Assembly (NCBI RefSeq): GCF_001435035.1
Contig: NZ_AZEU01000202.1
Location: forward strand, 1-41,685
DNA length: 41,685 nt
Direction of reading: 5' to 3'
DNA from: Lacticaseibacillus manihotivorans DSM 13343 = JCM 12514
Lineage (GTDB): Bacteria > Bacillota > Bacilli > Lactobacillales > Lactobacillaceae
Made by a program: the position numbers and the translations under genes. Below the pieces are notes generated by a model. It saw only the letters and a program-made list of their open reading frames with translations. It did no database searches and was not told where the DNA came from. Of this stretch, positions 19,114 through 27,739 are shown piece after piece (the first letter of the stretch is position 1; the number at the start of each line of letters is the position of its first letter).

Positions 19114-19145
19114 AAGTGCTGTTCGATATCGATCAGTGCTTTTTT
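19114..19145 (+). terminator. Terminator after the GW/C39-like gene
   Basis: AAGTGCTG and CAGTGCTT form an 8-bp stem with two G-U pairs, followed by a T6 run. Confidence 0.8.
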
Positions 19146-19240
19146 AAGTGGAGGCGCTAATGGATACGAAGTTTGCCTTGCTATGATTTGCATCCGTTTT
19201 CTAGTATGATAGGGATATCATGATGAGGAGGCACAAACTG

Positions 19241-20128
19241 TTGAAAGTACGCAAAGCGGTGATTCCAGCAGCCGGGTTAGGAACTCGGTTTTTACCTGCA
19301 ACGAAGGCCTTGGCAAAAGAAATGTTGCCAATTGTCGACAAACCAACGATTCAATTTATCGTGGAAGAGGCGAAGGCTTCAGGAATTGAGGATATCTTGA
19401 TTGTTGAAGGTAAATCAAAACGTTCAATTGAAGATCATTTTGATTCTGCGCCTGAATTGGAACAAAACTTAGAAACCAAAGGCAAGACGAAGCTGCTTGA
19501 TCTGGTTCATCAAACCACTGATATCGGGGTTAATTTATTCTTTGTGCGGCAGCCATATCCCAAAGGATTGGGGGATGCAGTTCGGTTAGCAAAGTCGTTT
19601 ATCGCTGATGAACCATTTGTGGTGATGCTTGGCGATGATTTAATGCAAGATAAAGTCCCGTTGACCCAGCAGTTGATCAATGAATATGAAAAGACTCACG
19701 CTTCTATTCTAGCGGTTAAGAAAGTTCCTCATGAGGATGTTTCTGCATATGGCGTCATCGATCCTGAGTCTGAGGTGGCACCTGGTTTGTTTAACGTGAA
19801 GCAGTTTGTTGAAAAGCCTGCAATTGAAGATGCTCCCTCAGATCTTGCAATCATCGGTCGGTACTTGTTGACACCTGAAATCTTCGATATTTTAGACAAG
19901 CAAAAGCCTGGTAAAGGTGACGAAATTCAATTGACAGATGCGATTGATGAATTGAATCAAACCCAACGCGTTTTTGCCCATGAATTCAAAGGGGATCGCT
20001 TTGATGTGGGGAATAAATTTGGGTTTGTTCAGACGACCATTGAGTATGGCCTGACTCACCCCGAAGTCAAAGATCAATTACGACCATATCTGCTCAATCT
20101 AGCGGCCCAATTGAAAGCTGAGAAATAA
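19241..20128 (+). CDS. galU: UTP-glucose-1-phosphate uridylyltransferase
   Basis: 295 aa. It makes UDP-glucose for wall glycopolymers and glycolipids. The nucleotidyltransferase start [22 protein letters not shown] is conserved, with [14 protein letters not shown] and [19 protein letters not shown]. The start is TTG 19241, since GAGGAGG lies at 19225-19231 with 9-nt spacing. ATG codons at 19220 and 19223 would place the ribosome binding site inside the protein. A TATGAT at 19206 may be the -10, but no clear -35 is visible. Confidence 0.96.
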   Translation: MKVRKAVIPAAGLGTRFLPATKALAKEMLPIVDKPTIQFIVEEAKASGIEDILIVEGKSKRSIEDHFDSAPELEQNLETKGKTKLLDLVHQTTDIGVNLFFVRQPYPKGLGDAVRLAKSFIADEPFVVMLGDDLMQDKVPLTQQLINEYEKTHASILAVKKVPHEDVSAYGVIDPESEVAPGLFNVKQFVEKPAIEDAPSDLAIIGRYLLTPEIFDILDKQKPGKGDEIQLTDAIDELNQTQRVFAHEFKGDRFDVGNKFGFVQTTIEYGLTHPEVKDQLRPYLLNLAAQLKAEK

Positions 20129-20150
20129 CTGATCAGAATAATCGTGTCTT

Positions 20151-20182
20151 GGTGGTGAATCGATCCTGGTTCACCACTTTTT
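20151..20182 (+). terminator. Terminator after galU
   Basis: GTGGTGAA and TTCACCAC form an 8-bp stem with a 10-nt loop, followed by T5. Confidence 0.9.
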
Positions 20183-20188
20183 GAATTG

Positions 20189-20217
20189 TTGACGCCATCT
20201 GCACTTCAGCGGATAAT
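20189..20217 (+). promoter_or_regulatory. Vegetative promoter of gtrA-rmlB
   Basis: TTGACG, a 17-nt spacer and GATAAT lie just after the galU terminator and 34 nt before the gtrA start. Confidence 0.8.
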
Positions 20218-20250
20218 CAGTTCCAGTAATCAATAGATAGGGGTATAGTT

Positions 20251-20688
20251 TTGATCACATTATTTAATCGCGGCAAGGCGTTACTTGAAGCGCATCACTT
20301 ATGGAACGTGTTCACTTATGTTTTCTTTGGCGGCTTAACGACGGTGGTGAATATCGTGGTATTTGCCGGCGCCACGCATGTTGGCATCAGCTGGCAAGTT
20401 TCGAATTTCTTAGCTTGGCTACTGTCGGTGCTGTTTGCCTTCGTGACCAATAAGCTGTGGGTGTTCAACTCCCATACGGAAAGTTTCAGTGCACTGGTTT
20501 GGGAGTTTGCCAAGTTCATGTTCGCTCGTGTGGTATCGTTAGGCATCGACTACGCTTGCATGTTCTTATTTATCAATGCAATCGGTTGGTCGAACATGGT
20601 GGCGAAGATCCTCACCCAAATTGTAATTATTGTAGCCAACTATGCTTTTTCTAAATTCATCATTTTCAAAAATAAACCCACTGATTGA
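20251..20688 (+). CDS. gtrA: GtrA-family membrane protein (lipid-linked sugar flippase)
   Basis: 145 aa with four membrane helices. Characteristic sequence is FTYVFFGGLTTVVNIVVF, NFLAWLLSVLFAFVTNKLWVF and ANYAFSKFIIFK. GtrA proteins are thought to translocate undecaprenyl-phosphate-linked sugars to the outer face, where GT-C enzymes use them. The start is TTG with AGGGG at 20240-20243. It is followed after 15 nt by rmlB. The GtrB partner is convergent at 21736. Confidence 0.92.
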   Translation: MITLFNRGKALLEAHHLWNVFTYVFFGGLTTVVNIVVFAGATHVGISWQVSNFLAWLLSVLFAFVTNKLWVFNSHTESFSALVWEFAKFMFARVVSLGIDYACMFLFINAIGWSNMVAKILTQIVIIVANYAFSKFIIFKNKPTD

Positions 20689-21691
<1,003 letters not shown>

Positions 21692-21693
<2 letters not shown>

Positions 21694-21737
21694 AAATATG
21701 GCTTCGCACTTTCCATTCGGTGCGAAGCCATATTTTT
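21692..21737. terminator. Bidirectional terminator between rmlB and gtrB
   Basis: An 18-bp perfect inverted repeat (AAAAATATGGCTTCGCAC and its complement) with a 10-nt loop serves both converging genes. Confidence 0.93.
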
Positions 21738-22662
21738 ATTTGATTTCGTTAACGATATAAATCGGTCGATTCTTGATTTCTAAATAGATTTTCCCGATGT
21801 ATTTGCCTAAAATGCCAGTGCCGAACAGTTGCAAACCGCCAATCAACAGCAAAATCGATACCATGGAAGGCCAACCGGCAACTGAGCCACCCCAAAATAA
21901 CGCGCGCACCACGATGAACAGCATCGCTAGAATCGATAAAACACAGCTGGTTAAACCAAGCCAGGATACGACGGTCAACGGCACATCAGAGAAGTCGATG
22001 ATTCCGTCCAATGAATATTGGAACAAACTGCTGAAGCTCCAACTGGTTTGGCCGTGTTCACGCTCAACGTTTTCATAAGGCAGGTATTTAGACTTGAAAC
22101 CGATCCAGCCAAAGATTCCCTTAGAGAAACGGTTGCGTTCGCTTAACGATAACACGGCGTTGACGTATTTTGGCGTCATCACCCGAAAATCGCGGGCGCC
22201 TGGCACGATTTCAGTTTTGGAGATCTTGTTGATGACCTTATAAAACATATTGGAGAAAAAGCTTCGCAAAGCTGGTTCGCCGGTACGGTCCATGCGTGCG
22301 GCACCAACCATTTCATAGCCTTCGCGAATGCCAGCCAACATGTCTTTAAGCATCGCTGGCGGATCTTGTAAGTCGGCGTCCATGATAGTGTAAAGATCAG
22401 CTTTGGCATGTTGCAAGCCGGCATACATACCAGCTTCTTTGCCGAACCCGCGTGAAAAGTCGATGTAGTGCACATCAGGATCAGTGAGTTGTAATTGTTG
22501 AATTTCTGCTAACGTGCGATCGACTGAGCCGTCGTTGATATACCAAAAAATCGGCTTGTAATCTGGCAATTCCGCAAAAGTGCGTTGCACGGCTTGATAA
22601 AATAATGGGACGTTTTCTTCTTCATTATGACAAGGAATAATAATGGCAAGAGTTTGGGTCAA
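21736..22662 (-). CDS. gtrB: GtrB-family polyprenyl-phosphate glycosyltransferase
   Basis: 308 aa, DPM1-like GT2. LAIIIPCHNEEENVPLFYQA, WYINDGSVDRT, YTIMDADLQDPP (DXD) and SFSSLFQYSLDG are typical, followed by two C-terminal membrane helices. It makes undecaprenyl-phosphate-glucose or a similar carrier sugar for GtrA. The start is TTG at 22662: GGAGG lies 7 nt upstream, and the conserved fold begins at once. An in-frame ATG at 22731 adds 23 unconserved residues. Pairing with gtrA and possibly the GT-C-like gene at 3734 suggests wall-polymer glucosylation. Confidence 0.93.
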   Translation of the reverse strand: MTQTLAIIIPCHNEEENVPLFYQAVQRTFAELPDYKPIFWYINDGSVDRTLAEIQQLQLTDPDVHYIDFSRGFGKEAGMYAGLQHAKADLYTIMDADLQDPPAMLKDMLAGIREGYEMVGAARMDRTGEPALRSFFSNMFYKVINKISKTEIVPGARDFRVMTPKYVNAVLSLSERNRFSKGIFGWIGFKSKYLPYENVEREHGQTSWSFSSLFQYSLDGIIDFSDVPLTVVSWLGLTSCVLSILAMLFIVVRALFWGGSVAGWPSMVSILLLIGGLQLFGTGILGKYIGKIYLEIKNRPIYIVNEIK

Positions 22663-22835
22663 AATACTGCCTCCAAGCAAGTGAGTTGTGGGTGTGTAGC
22701 GCTTAAATCGGCGCAGCTTGGGATCAAACATCGTGAGCGTTACCCATAATCTTAAGGGTACACTGAACCAATGTCAGTGACAACTGATTTGCTTGGGGTT
22801 GTGTCAATTTCAACTGAAAAAGTAAAAAATGGCGC

Positions 22836-22869
22836 ACAAAATCCACGAAACAGTTGCCTATTTCGTGGA
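22836..22869 (-). terminator. Terminator of the structured RNA
   Basis: On the minus strand, TCCACGAAA and TTTCGTGGA form a 9-bp stem with a 10-nt loop, followed by TTTTG and a second T-rich run. Confidence 0.7.
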
Positions 22870-23226
22870 CCTTTGGCTTTGACGCCAATTCAATTACGCT
22901 CATGAAGTTCAAACAATTTCAAGTGCGTGTCTGCGCCACCGCCGCTTCTTAGGCTTAGGCCGCTTTCAGAACTAGTCAGCGATGCATCCGCTTTTCGTCC
23001 ACAGGCGTCACTTGCTTCTTGTGTTACCACAAGGCAAATCATCCATTCACACCTGGTATGAGTCCGAAAGGGGACCCTTATGTGCCGGCACGACTGATGC
23101 TGAGACCCACTGCCATCGAACAGACTGGCAATGTGGATCGATCTCACTCGGGTTTGCGGGGAACTGCCCCCCGTTGCGAAGTAATGCGGGTGACGTGCGC
23201 TAAGCCACCCCTTCCTCCTAGTATAC
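22836..23226 (-). ncRNA. Candidate structured RNA of about 390 nt, class unknown
   Basis: Seen directly: a near-consensus minus-strand promoter (TTGACA, 17 nt, TATCAT) at 23233-23261 and an intrinsic terminator at the other end. In between are many local hairpins. These include GGGTGGC/GTCACCC; a 46-nt TGAGA...TCTCA stem-loop with TTGCCA/TGGCAG; GGGTCC/GGACTC; CTTGTG-GTAA-CACAAG with a GNRA tetraloop inside TTGC/GCAA; and GGC-CTAA-GCC. Open reading frames on both strands (for example 90 and 142 codons) lack ribosome binding sites and recognisable protein features. I do not find RNase P P4 motifs, a tmRNA tag, or T-box or common riboswitch cores. The size and autonomy resemble RNase P or other stand-alone ornate RNAs. 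Confidence 0.62.
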
Positions 23227-23232
23227 GAGCAA

Positions 23233-23261
23233 ATGATAACGCTCTCAAAAATGTTTGTCAA
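23233..23261 (-). promoter_or_regulatory. Strong vegetative promoter for the structured RNA
   Basis: On the minus strand, TTGACA (23261-23256), a 17-nt spacer and TATCAT (23238-23233). Only one base differs from the full consensus. No start codon follows with a usable ribosome binding site. Confidence 0.8.
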
Positions 23262-23391
23262 GTACTTTTTAATATTGAATTTAAAAAGTGATCTGAGCGC
23301 CGCAACCTCAAAAATCATCCAAAATTGTACGTCAAATTTGCCAGATCAAACAAAGCCCGCCATACTCGTGGCGAAAAGGAGGGGGCAACAC

Positions 23392-24258
23392 ATGGCAATC
23401 AGAAGTCGAGGCCGATATTGGCTACAAGCGCGGATCATCGATGTTCAACGCCTTGGGTTTATTTTACCTGATGGTCGGTTTCAGGAACTAAACGTTATGA
23501 TCGTTGGAGCGTTGAATTTTGTCCGAGTCGGCACACACATTCCTTTAGGGTGGCCACCACAAACGGTATTTGCAGAATTTAATGCTGAATTTTTGCGGGC
23601 ACCAGGTCAAATGGGTTATGCCAAACCAATTGCGATGGATGGCTTCTTGGTCAGGGCTTATTTGGTTGAGGGTTGGCGTGATCGCGAATTCGTCCAACAG
23701 TCGCAAGCTAAAGTTCAACAGCTGGTGAGTGATAATTTAAAGGCATGGTTGGACGGCGAACATCATCCTAAAATACCAAATTGGGCGAATCAAGTATCGA
23801 GCTTGCAACAAGCAATCGATGCATATAGGCAAAAGGGGATTGGATTAGAACCAATTTTTGCACGCTTGGAGAAACTTTTTGCCCATGCTGGCAAGCGCCA
23901 ACAGCAACGCGTGAAAAAGATGATCACCCACAATTGGCGTTTGATTGCAGCCTTTGATCGGAAACTGGCGGCGCGTTTTCCAACTGGGTATTTATTGCGG
24001 GAAGTGCGTCATGTCACGCACTTCATGTATGGTGATGAACGTGATTTAGCCTTGAAGCTGGTGTCAAACGATCCTGGTTTAATGAAGCAGGCTGATTATT
24101 TGACCCAAATCCATCAACAACTGGCGGATTCTAAGGCCCAACAAGTGACCCTCGGATTGCCATTTTATAATCCACATTGGCTGGCAACTCAGCTAGAATT
24201 TCATCGGGCAGTATGGAAGCTTGATCAATTAAAAGAATTTCATTTAGGAGGAAACTAA
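23392..24258 (+). CDS. Uncharacterised protein, first of a two-gene operon
   Basis: 288 aa, not recognised. The first 100 residues look beta-rich (RYWLQARIIDVQRLGFILPDG and FVRVGTHIPLG), then a long alpha-helical region rich in Gln, Lys and Arg follows (about 110-285). There is no signal peptide, membrane helix or catalytic motif I can name, so the protein is likely cytosolic. AAAGGAGGGGG at 23375-23385 selects ATG 23392. A longer in-frame start at 23233 lies inside the promoter of the minus-strand RNA. The stop overlaps the next start (TAATG), so the two products are probably made together. No clear promoter is visible in 23262-23375. Confidence 0.75.
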   Translation: MAIRSRGRYWLQARIIDVQRLGFILPDGRFQELNVMIVGALNFVRVGTHIPLGWPPQTVFAEFNAEFLRAPGQMGYAKPIAMDGFLVRAYLVEGWRDREFVQQSQAKVQQLVSDNLKAWLDGEHHPKIPNWANQVSSLQQAIDAYRQKGIGLEPIFARLEKLFAHAGKRQQQRVKKMITHNWRLIAAFDRKLAARFPTGYLLREVRHVTHFMYGDERDLALKLVSNDPGLMKQADYLTQIHQQLADSKAQQVTLGLPFYNPHWLATQLEFHRAVWKLDQLKEFHLGGN

Positions 24259-24950
24259 TGGAAGGCCAAATTTCGAGTCACGTGTTAGGCGTAGAAGCCG
24301 TTAGCGTGGTCAAAGCCGGAAAAAGTATCGTGGTGCGGGTGATGAAGCTCGCCATCGATTCAGAAGACCTTGATTGGACACAAGAACCTCGTGACAATCC
24401 AAATATCGCGATGATCCCCTTTGTTGATGTCTTTGCGCAACCGATTGAAATCAATGACGCGCTGAACATTACCGGTCAATTTCAACTGCAACACACGCTG
24501 CCAACAACAGGCCAACAGCGAATCATTGCCCAAAAGCAGTTGGCTGATCAGCGTTTGATGGGCAATTTACAGCATTGGTTGAAACGTTACAGCAAGCCGA
24601 ACCAACGTCATGATTTTGAACAAGTCATGAAACGCTTTTTAGCTGATCAACTTGATTTTAGCGATTTAATGCTCGCGTTTGCTGAAATTCTTGGCAGTGA
24701 TGACGTGTCGCATTCACCACGACTGAAAAAATTACAAACCAGCATGCAGTCTGGGTTAAAGTTGCGCCAACACGTGAATCAACAGACACCGCTGGTGTTG
24801 TGGGTGACTGAGGCGGAAATGATCGATTTTCAAAGCGATGCCGCCACTTCAAACGACGGTCCGTTGACTGTGATCCGTTTGGATGGTCACTCAATTGACC
24901 AAAGTTGGGCCAAGTGGCAACAGAAAATGGCGGATGCAAAAAATCAGTGA
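24258..24950 (+). CDS. Uncharacterised protein, second of a two-gene operon
   Basis: 230 aa, not recognised. The layout is similar to its neighbour: a beta-rich first 95 residues (GVEAVSVVKAGKSIVVRVMKLAID, then MIPFVDVFAQPIEINDAL), then a helical middle and a short mixed C-terminus. The stretch QKQLADQRLMGNLQHWLKRY is reminiscent of QAKVQQLVSDNLKAWLDG in the upstream protein at a similar place, so the two may be distant paralogues or partners. No signal or membrane segment. TTAGGAGG precedes the ATG, which overlaps the upstream stop by 1 nt. A terminator follows. Confidence 0.75.
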   Translation: MEGQISSHVLGVEAVSVVKAGKSIVVRVMKLAIDSEDLDWTQEPRDNPNIAMIPFVDVFAQPIEINDALNITGQFQLQHTLPTTGQQRIIAQKQLADQRLMGNLQHWLKRYSKPNQRHDFEQVMKRFLADQLDFSDLMLAFAEILGSDDVSHSPRLKKLQTSMQSGLKLRQHVNQQTPLVLWVTEAEMIDFQSDAATSNDGPLTVIRLDGHSIDQSWAKWQQKMADAKNQ

Positions 24951-24958
24951 GACTTTGA

Positions 24959-24985
24959 GGACTTGCCACTGGCAGGTCCTTTTTT
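24959..24985 (+). terminator. Terminator of the two-gene operon
   Basis: GGACTTGCC and GGCAGGTCC form a 9-bp stem (one G-U) with a 3-nt loop, followed by T6. Confidence 0.9.
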
Positions 24986-25047
24986 AACGCGCTCGCCAGC
25001 AAAAAAGCGACCCAGATCATCATGAGCTGAGCCGCTAAAGATAAACT

Positions 25048-25548
25048 TTAATGTTGTTGGTGTGCTTCCAAATACGCCAGCGCACTGCCATAATCAGGTT
25101 CTTGCGTTTGTTCCAAAATCAATTCGCGATACGCAATGTGGCCATCAGGAGCGATGATCCATACCGAACGCGCGTCGGTATGATTGTCAGCCACATAAAG
25201 GCCCATCGCCGTACCAAAATTCGCGTCATCGTCGCTGAGCAATTGAATGTGATGCACGCCTTCAGCTGCACACCAATTGGCTTGTTGGACGGTGGTGTTG
25301 GTGGAAATGGTATAGAAGCCAACGCCAGCGAATTCATCCATCGCTTGGTTGAATTGTTTGGTTGAAATCGAGCAGACGCGCGTGTTGATATCTGGGACTA
25401 CCGAAATCAAATTGTAGCGTCCGGTAAAGTCAGCGGTCGTCACTTGCTGGCCGTCAGCGTTGACGACTTTGAAGTCGGGTAACGGATGACCTAAGCTCGG
25501 TGGCGTGCCCACTGTATCTTGAGGGAGACCATGTCGTGTGATTTGCAT
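25048..25548 (-). CDS. tpx: Thiol peroxidase (Tpx, atypical 2-Cys peroxiredoxin)
   Basis: 166 aa. It reduces hydrogen peroxide and alkyl hydroperoxides with thioredoxin. The peroxidatic Cys59 is in VPDINTRVCS, and the probable resolving Cys93 is in ANWCAAEG, the spacing seen in Tpx. GHPLPDFKVVNADGQ and the C-terminal YGSALAYLE fit the family, and length is normal. GGAGG lies 8 nt before the ATG. It is divergent from a flavodoxin gene, so a shared redox role is possible but not shown. Confidence 0.93.
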   Translation of the reverse strand: MQITRHGLPQDTVGTPPSLGHPLPDFKVVNADGQQVTTADFTGRYNLISVVPDINTRVCSISTKQFNQAMDEFAGVGFYTISTNTTVQQANWCAAEGVHHIQLLSDDDANFGTAMGLYVADNHTDARSVWIIAPDGHIAYRELILEQTQEPDYGSALAYLEAHQQH

Positions 25549-25576
25549 CGCAATTTCCTCCTTTTTCGTTAAGTCG

Positions 25577-25585
25577 AGTGTACCA
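25577..25585 (-). promoter_or_regulatory. Extended -10 promoter of tpx
   Basis: The minus strand reads TGGTACACT, a TGn-extended -10, 29 nt before the tpx start. No -35 match is visible. Confidence 0.5.
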
Positions 25586-25638
25586 TGTTTGTGGCGCTTG
25601 CGGGTAATTTGGTATGCTGTCTATAAGAGGTGAGACCC

Positions 25639-26103
25639 ATGCGCAAGATCAAGATCGTGTATCAATCACAAACTGGCTTCACGCAAGCCTTCGCCCAACA
25701 ACTCGCACAGACGCTTCACGCCGAGTTAGTCGATATGAAATTGATCGCTGAAAAAGATTTCGAACATGTCGATGTCGTGTTATTTGGCGGGCATGTTTCA
25801 GGCTGTCATATTACTGGCTTCAAACGCTTTTATCGTCAATACGCCGATTTATTGCCAGATCATTTTCTGGTATTTGGTACCGGTGTTTTCCCGATGAGCT
25901 TGACGGAAGTGGAAAGACTTCAAGTCAAAAGCTTCAGCAACTGTCAAAAACAACCAGTCTTTCGCTACTTACAAGGGCGCCCGGCAGTCGCATTGCCTTG
26001 GCGCTGGCGCCTAAAGCTCAAAGTCAAAGGTGGCAGCGACGCCGAAACCTCTGGCCTAGAAGCGGTACGGCCAGTGCTTGAAGCCGTCGACCACTTGCTT
26101 TAA
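25639..26103 (+). CDS. Flavodoxin-like protein
   Basis: 154 aa. The FMN phosphate-binding loop is YQSQTGFTQAFA near the N-terminus, with VDVVLFGGHVSG and FLVFGTGVFPMS for the later FMN loops. The C-terminal third is basic and differs from short electron-transfer flavodoxins. It may be a protoporphyrinogen oxidase-like or regulatory flavodoxin. AGAGGTGAG at 25626-25633 selects ATG 25639 over the in-frame GTG 25630. Its stop overlaps the stop of the convergent gene at 26100, leaving no room for a terminator between them. Confidence 0.8.
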   Translation: MRKIKIVYQSQTGFTQAFAQQLAQTLHAELVDMKLIAEKDFEHVDVVLFGGHVSGCHITGFKRFYRQYADLLPDHFLVFGTGVFPMSLTEVERLQVKSFSNCQKQPVFRYLQGRPAVALPWRWRLKLKVKGGSDAETSGLEAVRPVLEAVDHLL

Positions 26104-26396
26104 TTCAACGCCAAGCCACTCGGCGTTTCTTGAAAGCCAAACAATGGTCGAATGTCGTCGGGTTCGATCACATAGACATATGCTTGGCGCCATTCTGGCT
26201 TATCCAGTAGCAACATCACTTCCCAAACCTTCATCGGCTTGCCAGCTGGTTGGGGGTGAAACCACAATTGCCGCTGTTCATCGACAGTTTGTAAGTCAAA
26301 CGTGGCTAAGTTTTGCAATACCCCAGCGATTTTCACGCGCACTGGGGTATTTTTGTTGTGGTCGGACAACAGTTGTAAGAGATCTAAGACGCGCAT
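26100..26396 (-). CDS. Small uncharacterised protein, coupled to the YdhG-like gene
   Basis: 98 aa, not recognised. It is soluble, has a basic N-terminal half, and contains the aromatic stretch QLWFHPQPAGKPMKVWEV. The start overlaps the upstream stop by ATGA, so it is translationally coupled to the DUF1801/YdeI-like gene. The stop overlaps that of the convergent flavodoxin-like gene by 4 nt. Confidence 0.7.
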   Translation of the reverse strand: MRVLDLLQLLSDHNKNTPVRVKIAGVLQNLATFDLQTVDEQRQLWFHPQPAGKPMKVWEVMLLLDKPEWRQAYVYVIEPDDIRPLFGFQETPSGLALN

Positions 26397-27040
26397 CAGT
26401 GAGCCCCCGTATAGTCTTCTAAAGTGCGATGTCCCGATGCTAGCACCACCAGCATTTGCTCAAAGTGCATTTTCTGAGTGACTGGGCGCTTCGGCGAATA
26501 AATATAGCGCGCCCACTGATTTTGCATCGCCGGGGTTAAGGTTTGCCATTGTTTGAGCAGTTTGGCATTTTGCTTGGTCAAACGCTCAGTTAACCTAGGC
26601 ACTTGGGCGTCATAGTCAGCTAAGAGGGTTTTAGTGGCGACGGTTTGGGCCCATTTCAAGTCAAGCACGGTGAAGTCGTCATCAAAGCTGAGCATCGAAA
26701 CGTACTTAAAGCCTGAGTCGCCAAGCAAGCCGGTGTTGCGATCCAATTTCAAGGCGTGCAACATCGAGTCCCGTTGGATGCCAGAAAATTGCCGGCTGCC
26801 AACTTTGGGGTAAAACATATACACATGGCCATCAAACGCTAAGTGTTGTGCTTTAGCGATGGTGTGCAGACGCTGGCTGGCCGCTGTTGTCGACATCACT
26901 GCCACAATCTGCAAATCGGTTTGTTTGGTAGCGCGCTGGTCGAAATCAAGATTCGCTACCGCATTGTGGATCGATTCTGGCAAGGGATCAGCCACGATAT
27001 GGTGGAATTTGGAAAATTTAAATTTAGTCAGCTCAGGCAT
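26396..27040 (-). CDS. YdhG/YdeI-like DUF1801-type protein
   Basis: 214 aa. The N-terminal 130 residues look like the DUF1801 (YdhG/frataxin-like) fold, with a substrate-facing HVYMFYPKVGSRQFSG. The C-terminal part, WARYIYSPKRPVTQKMHFEQML, is typical of YdeI-family proteins. Members are small cytosolic proteins with suggested iron or stress roles, none firm. AGGAGGTG 6 nt before ATG 27040 fixes the start; a longer frame to 27115 runs into the bioY operator. It is transcribed divergently from bioY. Confidence 0.7.
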   Translation of the reverse strand: MPELTKFKFSKFHHIVADPLPESIHNAVANLDFDQRATKQTDLQIVAVMSTTAASQRLHTIAKAQHLAFDGHVYMFYPKVGSRQFSGIQRDSMLHALKLDRNTGLLGDSGFKYVSMLSFDDDFTVLDLKWAQTVATKTLLADYDAQVPRLTERLTKQNAKLLKQWQTLTPAMQNQWARYIYSPKRPVTQKMHFEQMLVVLASGHRTLEDYTGAH

Positions 27041-27094
27041 AAGGCACCTCCTGATGTTAGTGTACCGCGTGCAGTCAAATTTAGAAACTGGTAA

Positions 27095-27126
27095 TTGTAA
27101 CCCAATGATTGACAAATGGGTTACAA
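27095..27126. promoter_or_regulatory. BirA biotin-repressor operator
   Basis: TTGTAACCCA and TGGGTTACAA form a perfect 10-bp inverted repeat separated by 12 nt. This matches the known Firmicutes BirA site (TTGT(T)AACC, spacer, GGTT(A)ACAA). It covers the -35 region of the bioY promoter, and birA lies just downstream, so biotin should repress bioY. Confidence 0.93.
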
Positions 27127-27137
27127 GCGGATAAACT
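27109..27137 (+). promoter_or_regulatory. bioY promoter
   Basis: TTGACA, a 17-nt spacer and TAAACT. The -35 and spacer lie in the BirA operator, so repressor binding would block RNA polymerase. Confidence 0.75.
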
Positions 27138-27166
27138 CAGATCATTCTAAGAAAACAGGTGAGTGT

Positions 27167-27712
27167 ATGGGTCAAAATGCAACGTTGAAATATTTAATGC
27201 AAGTGGCAATGGTTTGTGCGTTATTAATTATTTTAGGCTTATTTCCAGGAATTCCATTAGGTATTATTCCCGTGGCAGTGGTTTTGCAAAACCTCGGGGT
27301 GATGCTAGCTGGGGAAATTTTGCCAGCGCGATACGGGAGCTTAGCGGTCGGGGTATTTTTATTATTGGTGGCATTAGGCTTGCCGTTTTTATCCGGCGGG
27401 CGCGGGGGCTTGGCGATCATTGCTGGACCAACTGGCGGCTACTTGGTGGCGTGGCTATTGGCGCCAGCGCTGAATGCTTGGGTTATACACATGACTGACG
27501 CCGCGAATAAACCAGCTTGGCAAGAATTTTTATGGGCCATGTTATTTTTGGTGGTGTTTGTCGATGTGGTCGGCAGCATTTGGTTATCGGTTCAATCGCA
27601 CATGCCATTTGGCGCTGCGTTAGCTTCCAATGTGATGTTCGTGCCAGGCGATCTATTGAAACTCGGATTTGCAGTTGCGATTGCCAGACGCCTACGAAAA
27701 GTCTTACACTAG
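27167..27712 (+). CDS. bioY: Biotin transporter S component BioY
   Basis: 181 aa with about six membrane helices. It is the substrate-binding subunit of the ECF biotin transporter and needs the EcfA/A'/T module encoded elsewhere. Family marks are QNLGVMLAGEILPARYGSLAVGVFL, GLPFLSGGRGGLAIIAGPTGGYL (the biotin-binding loops) and FVPGDLLKLGFA. AGGTGAG precedes the ATG. Regulation by BirA is visible in the operator upstream. No biotin synthesis genes are present, which fits a scavenging lifestyle. Confidence 0.96.
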   Translation: MGQNATLKYLMQVAMVCALLIILGLFPGIPLGIIPVAVVLQNLGVMLAGEILPARYGSLAVGVFLLLVALGLPFLSGGRGGLAIIAGPTGGYLVAWLLAPALNAWVIHMTDAANKPAWQEFLWAMLFLVVFVDVVGSIWLSVQSHMPFGAALASNVMFVPGDLLKLGFAVAIARRLRKVLH

Positions 27713-27739
27713 AGCTTACTAGGGTAGGAGGGCGACACC

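Noticed and set aside
22836-23226. RNase P RNA, tmRNA, c-di-AMP, cobalamin, lysine, T-box or M-box element
   Set aside because: The defining cores (GAGGAAAGUCC with the matching 3' P4 strand, tag reading frame, GGGUGAAU/ACAGCUAACCUCG, GCCACUG, GGUGG-ACCGCG and so on) were looked for on both strands and not found. A computed model search is still needed.
22890-23318. Reading frames of 142 codons (minus) and 73-90 codons (plus) inside the structured RNA region
   Set aside because: No ribosome binding sites, odd composition, overlapping on both strands, and they include the RNA promoter; open frames are expected by chance in GC-richer structured RNA.
23233-23391. Longer start of the first unknown gene at 23233
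   Set aside because: It overlaps the minus-strand promoter and lacks a ribosome binding site; AAAGGAGGGGG serves 23392.
27041-27115. Longer N-terminus of the YdhG/YdeI-like gene
   Set aside because: It would run through the BirA operator and bioY promoter; AGGAGGTG sits before ATG 27040.
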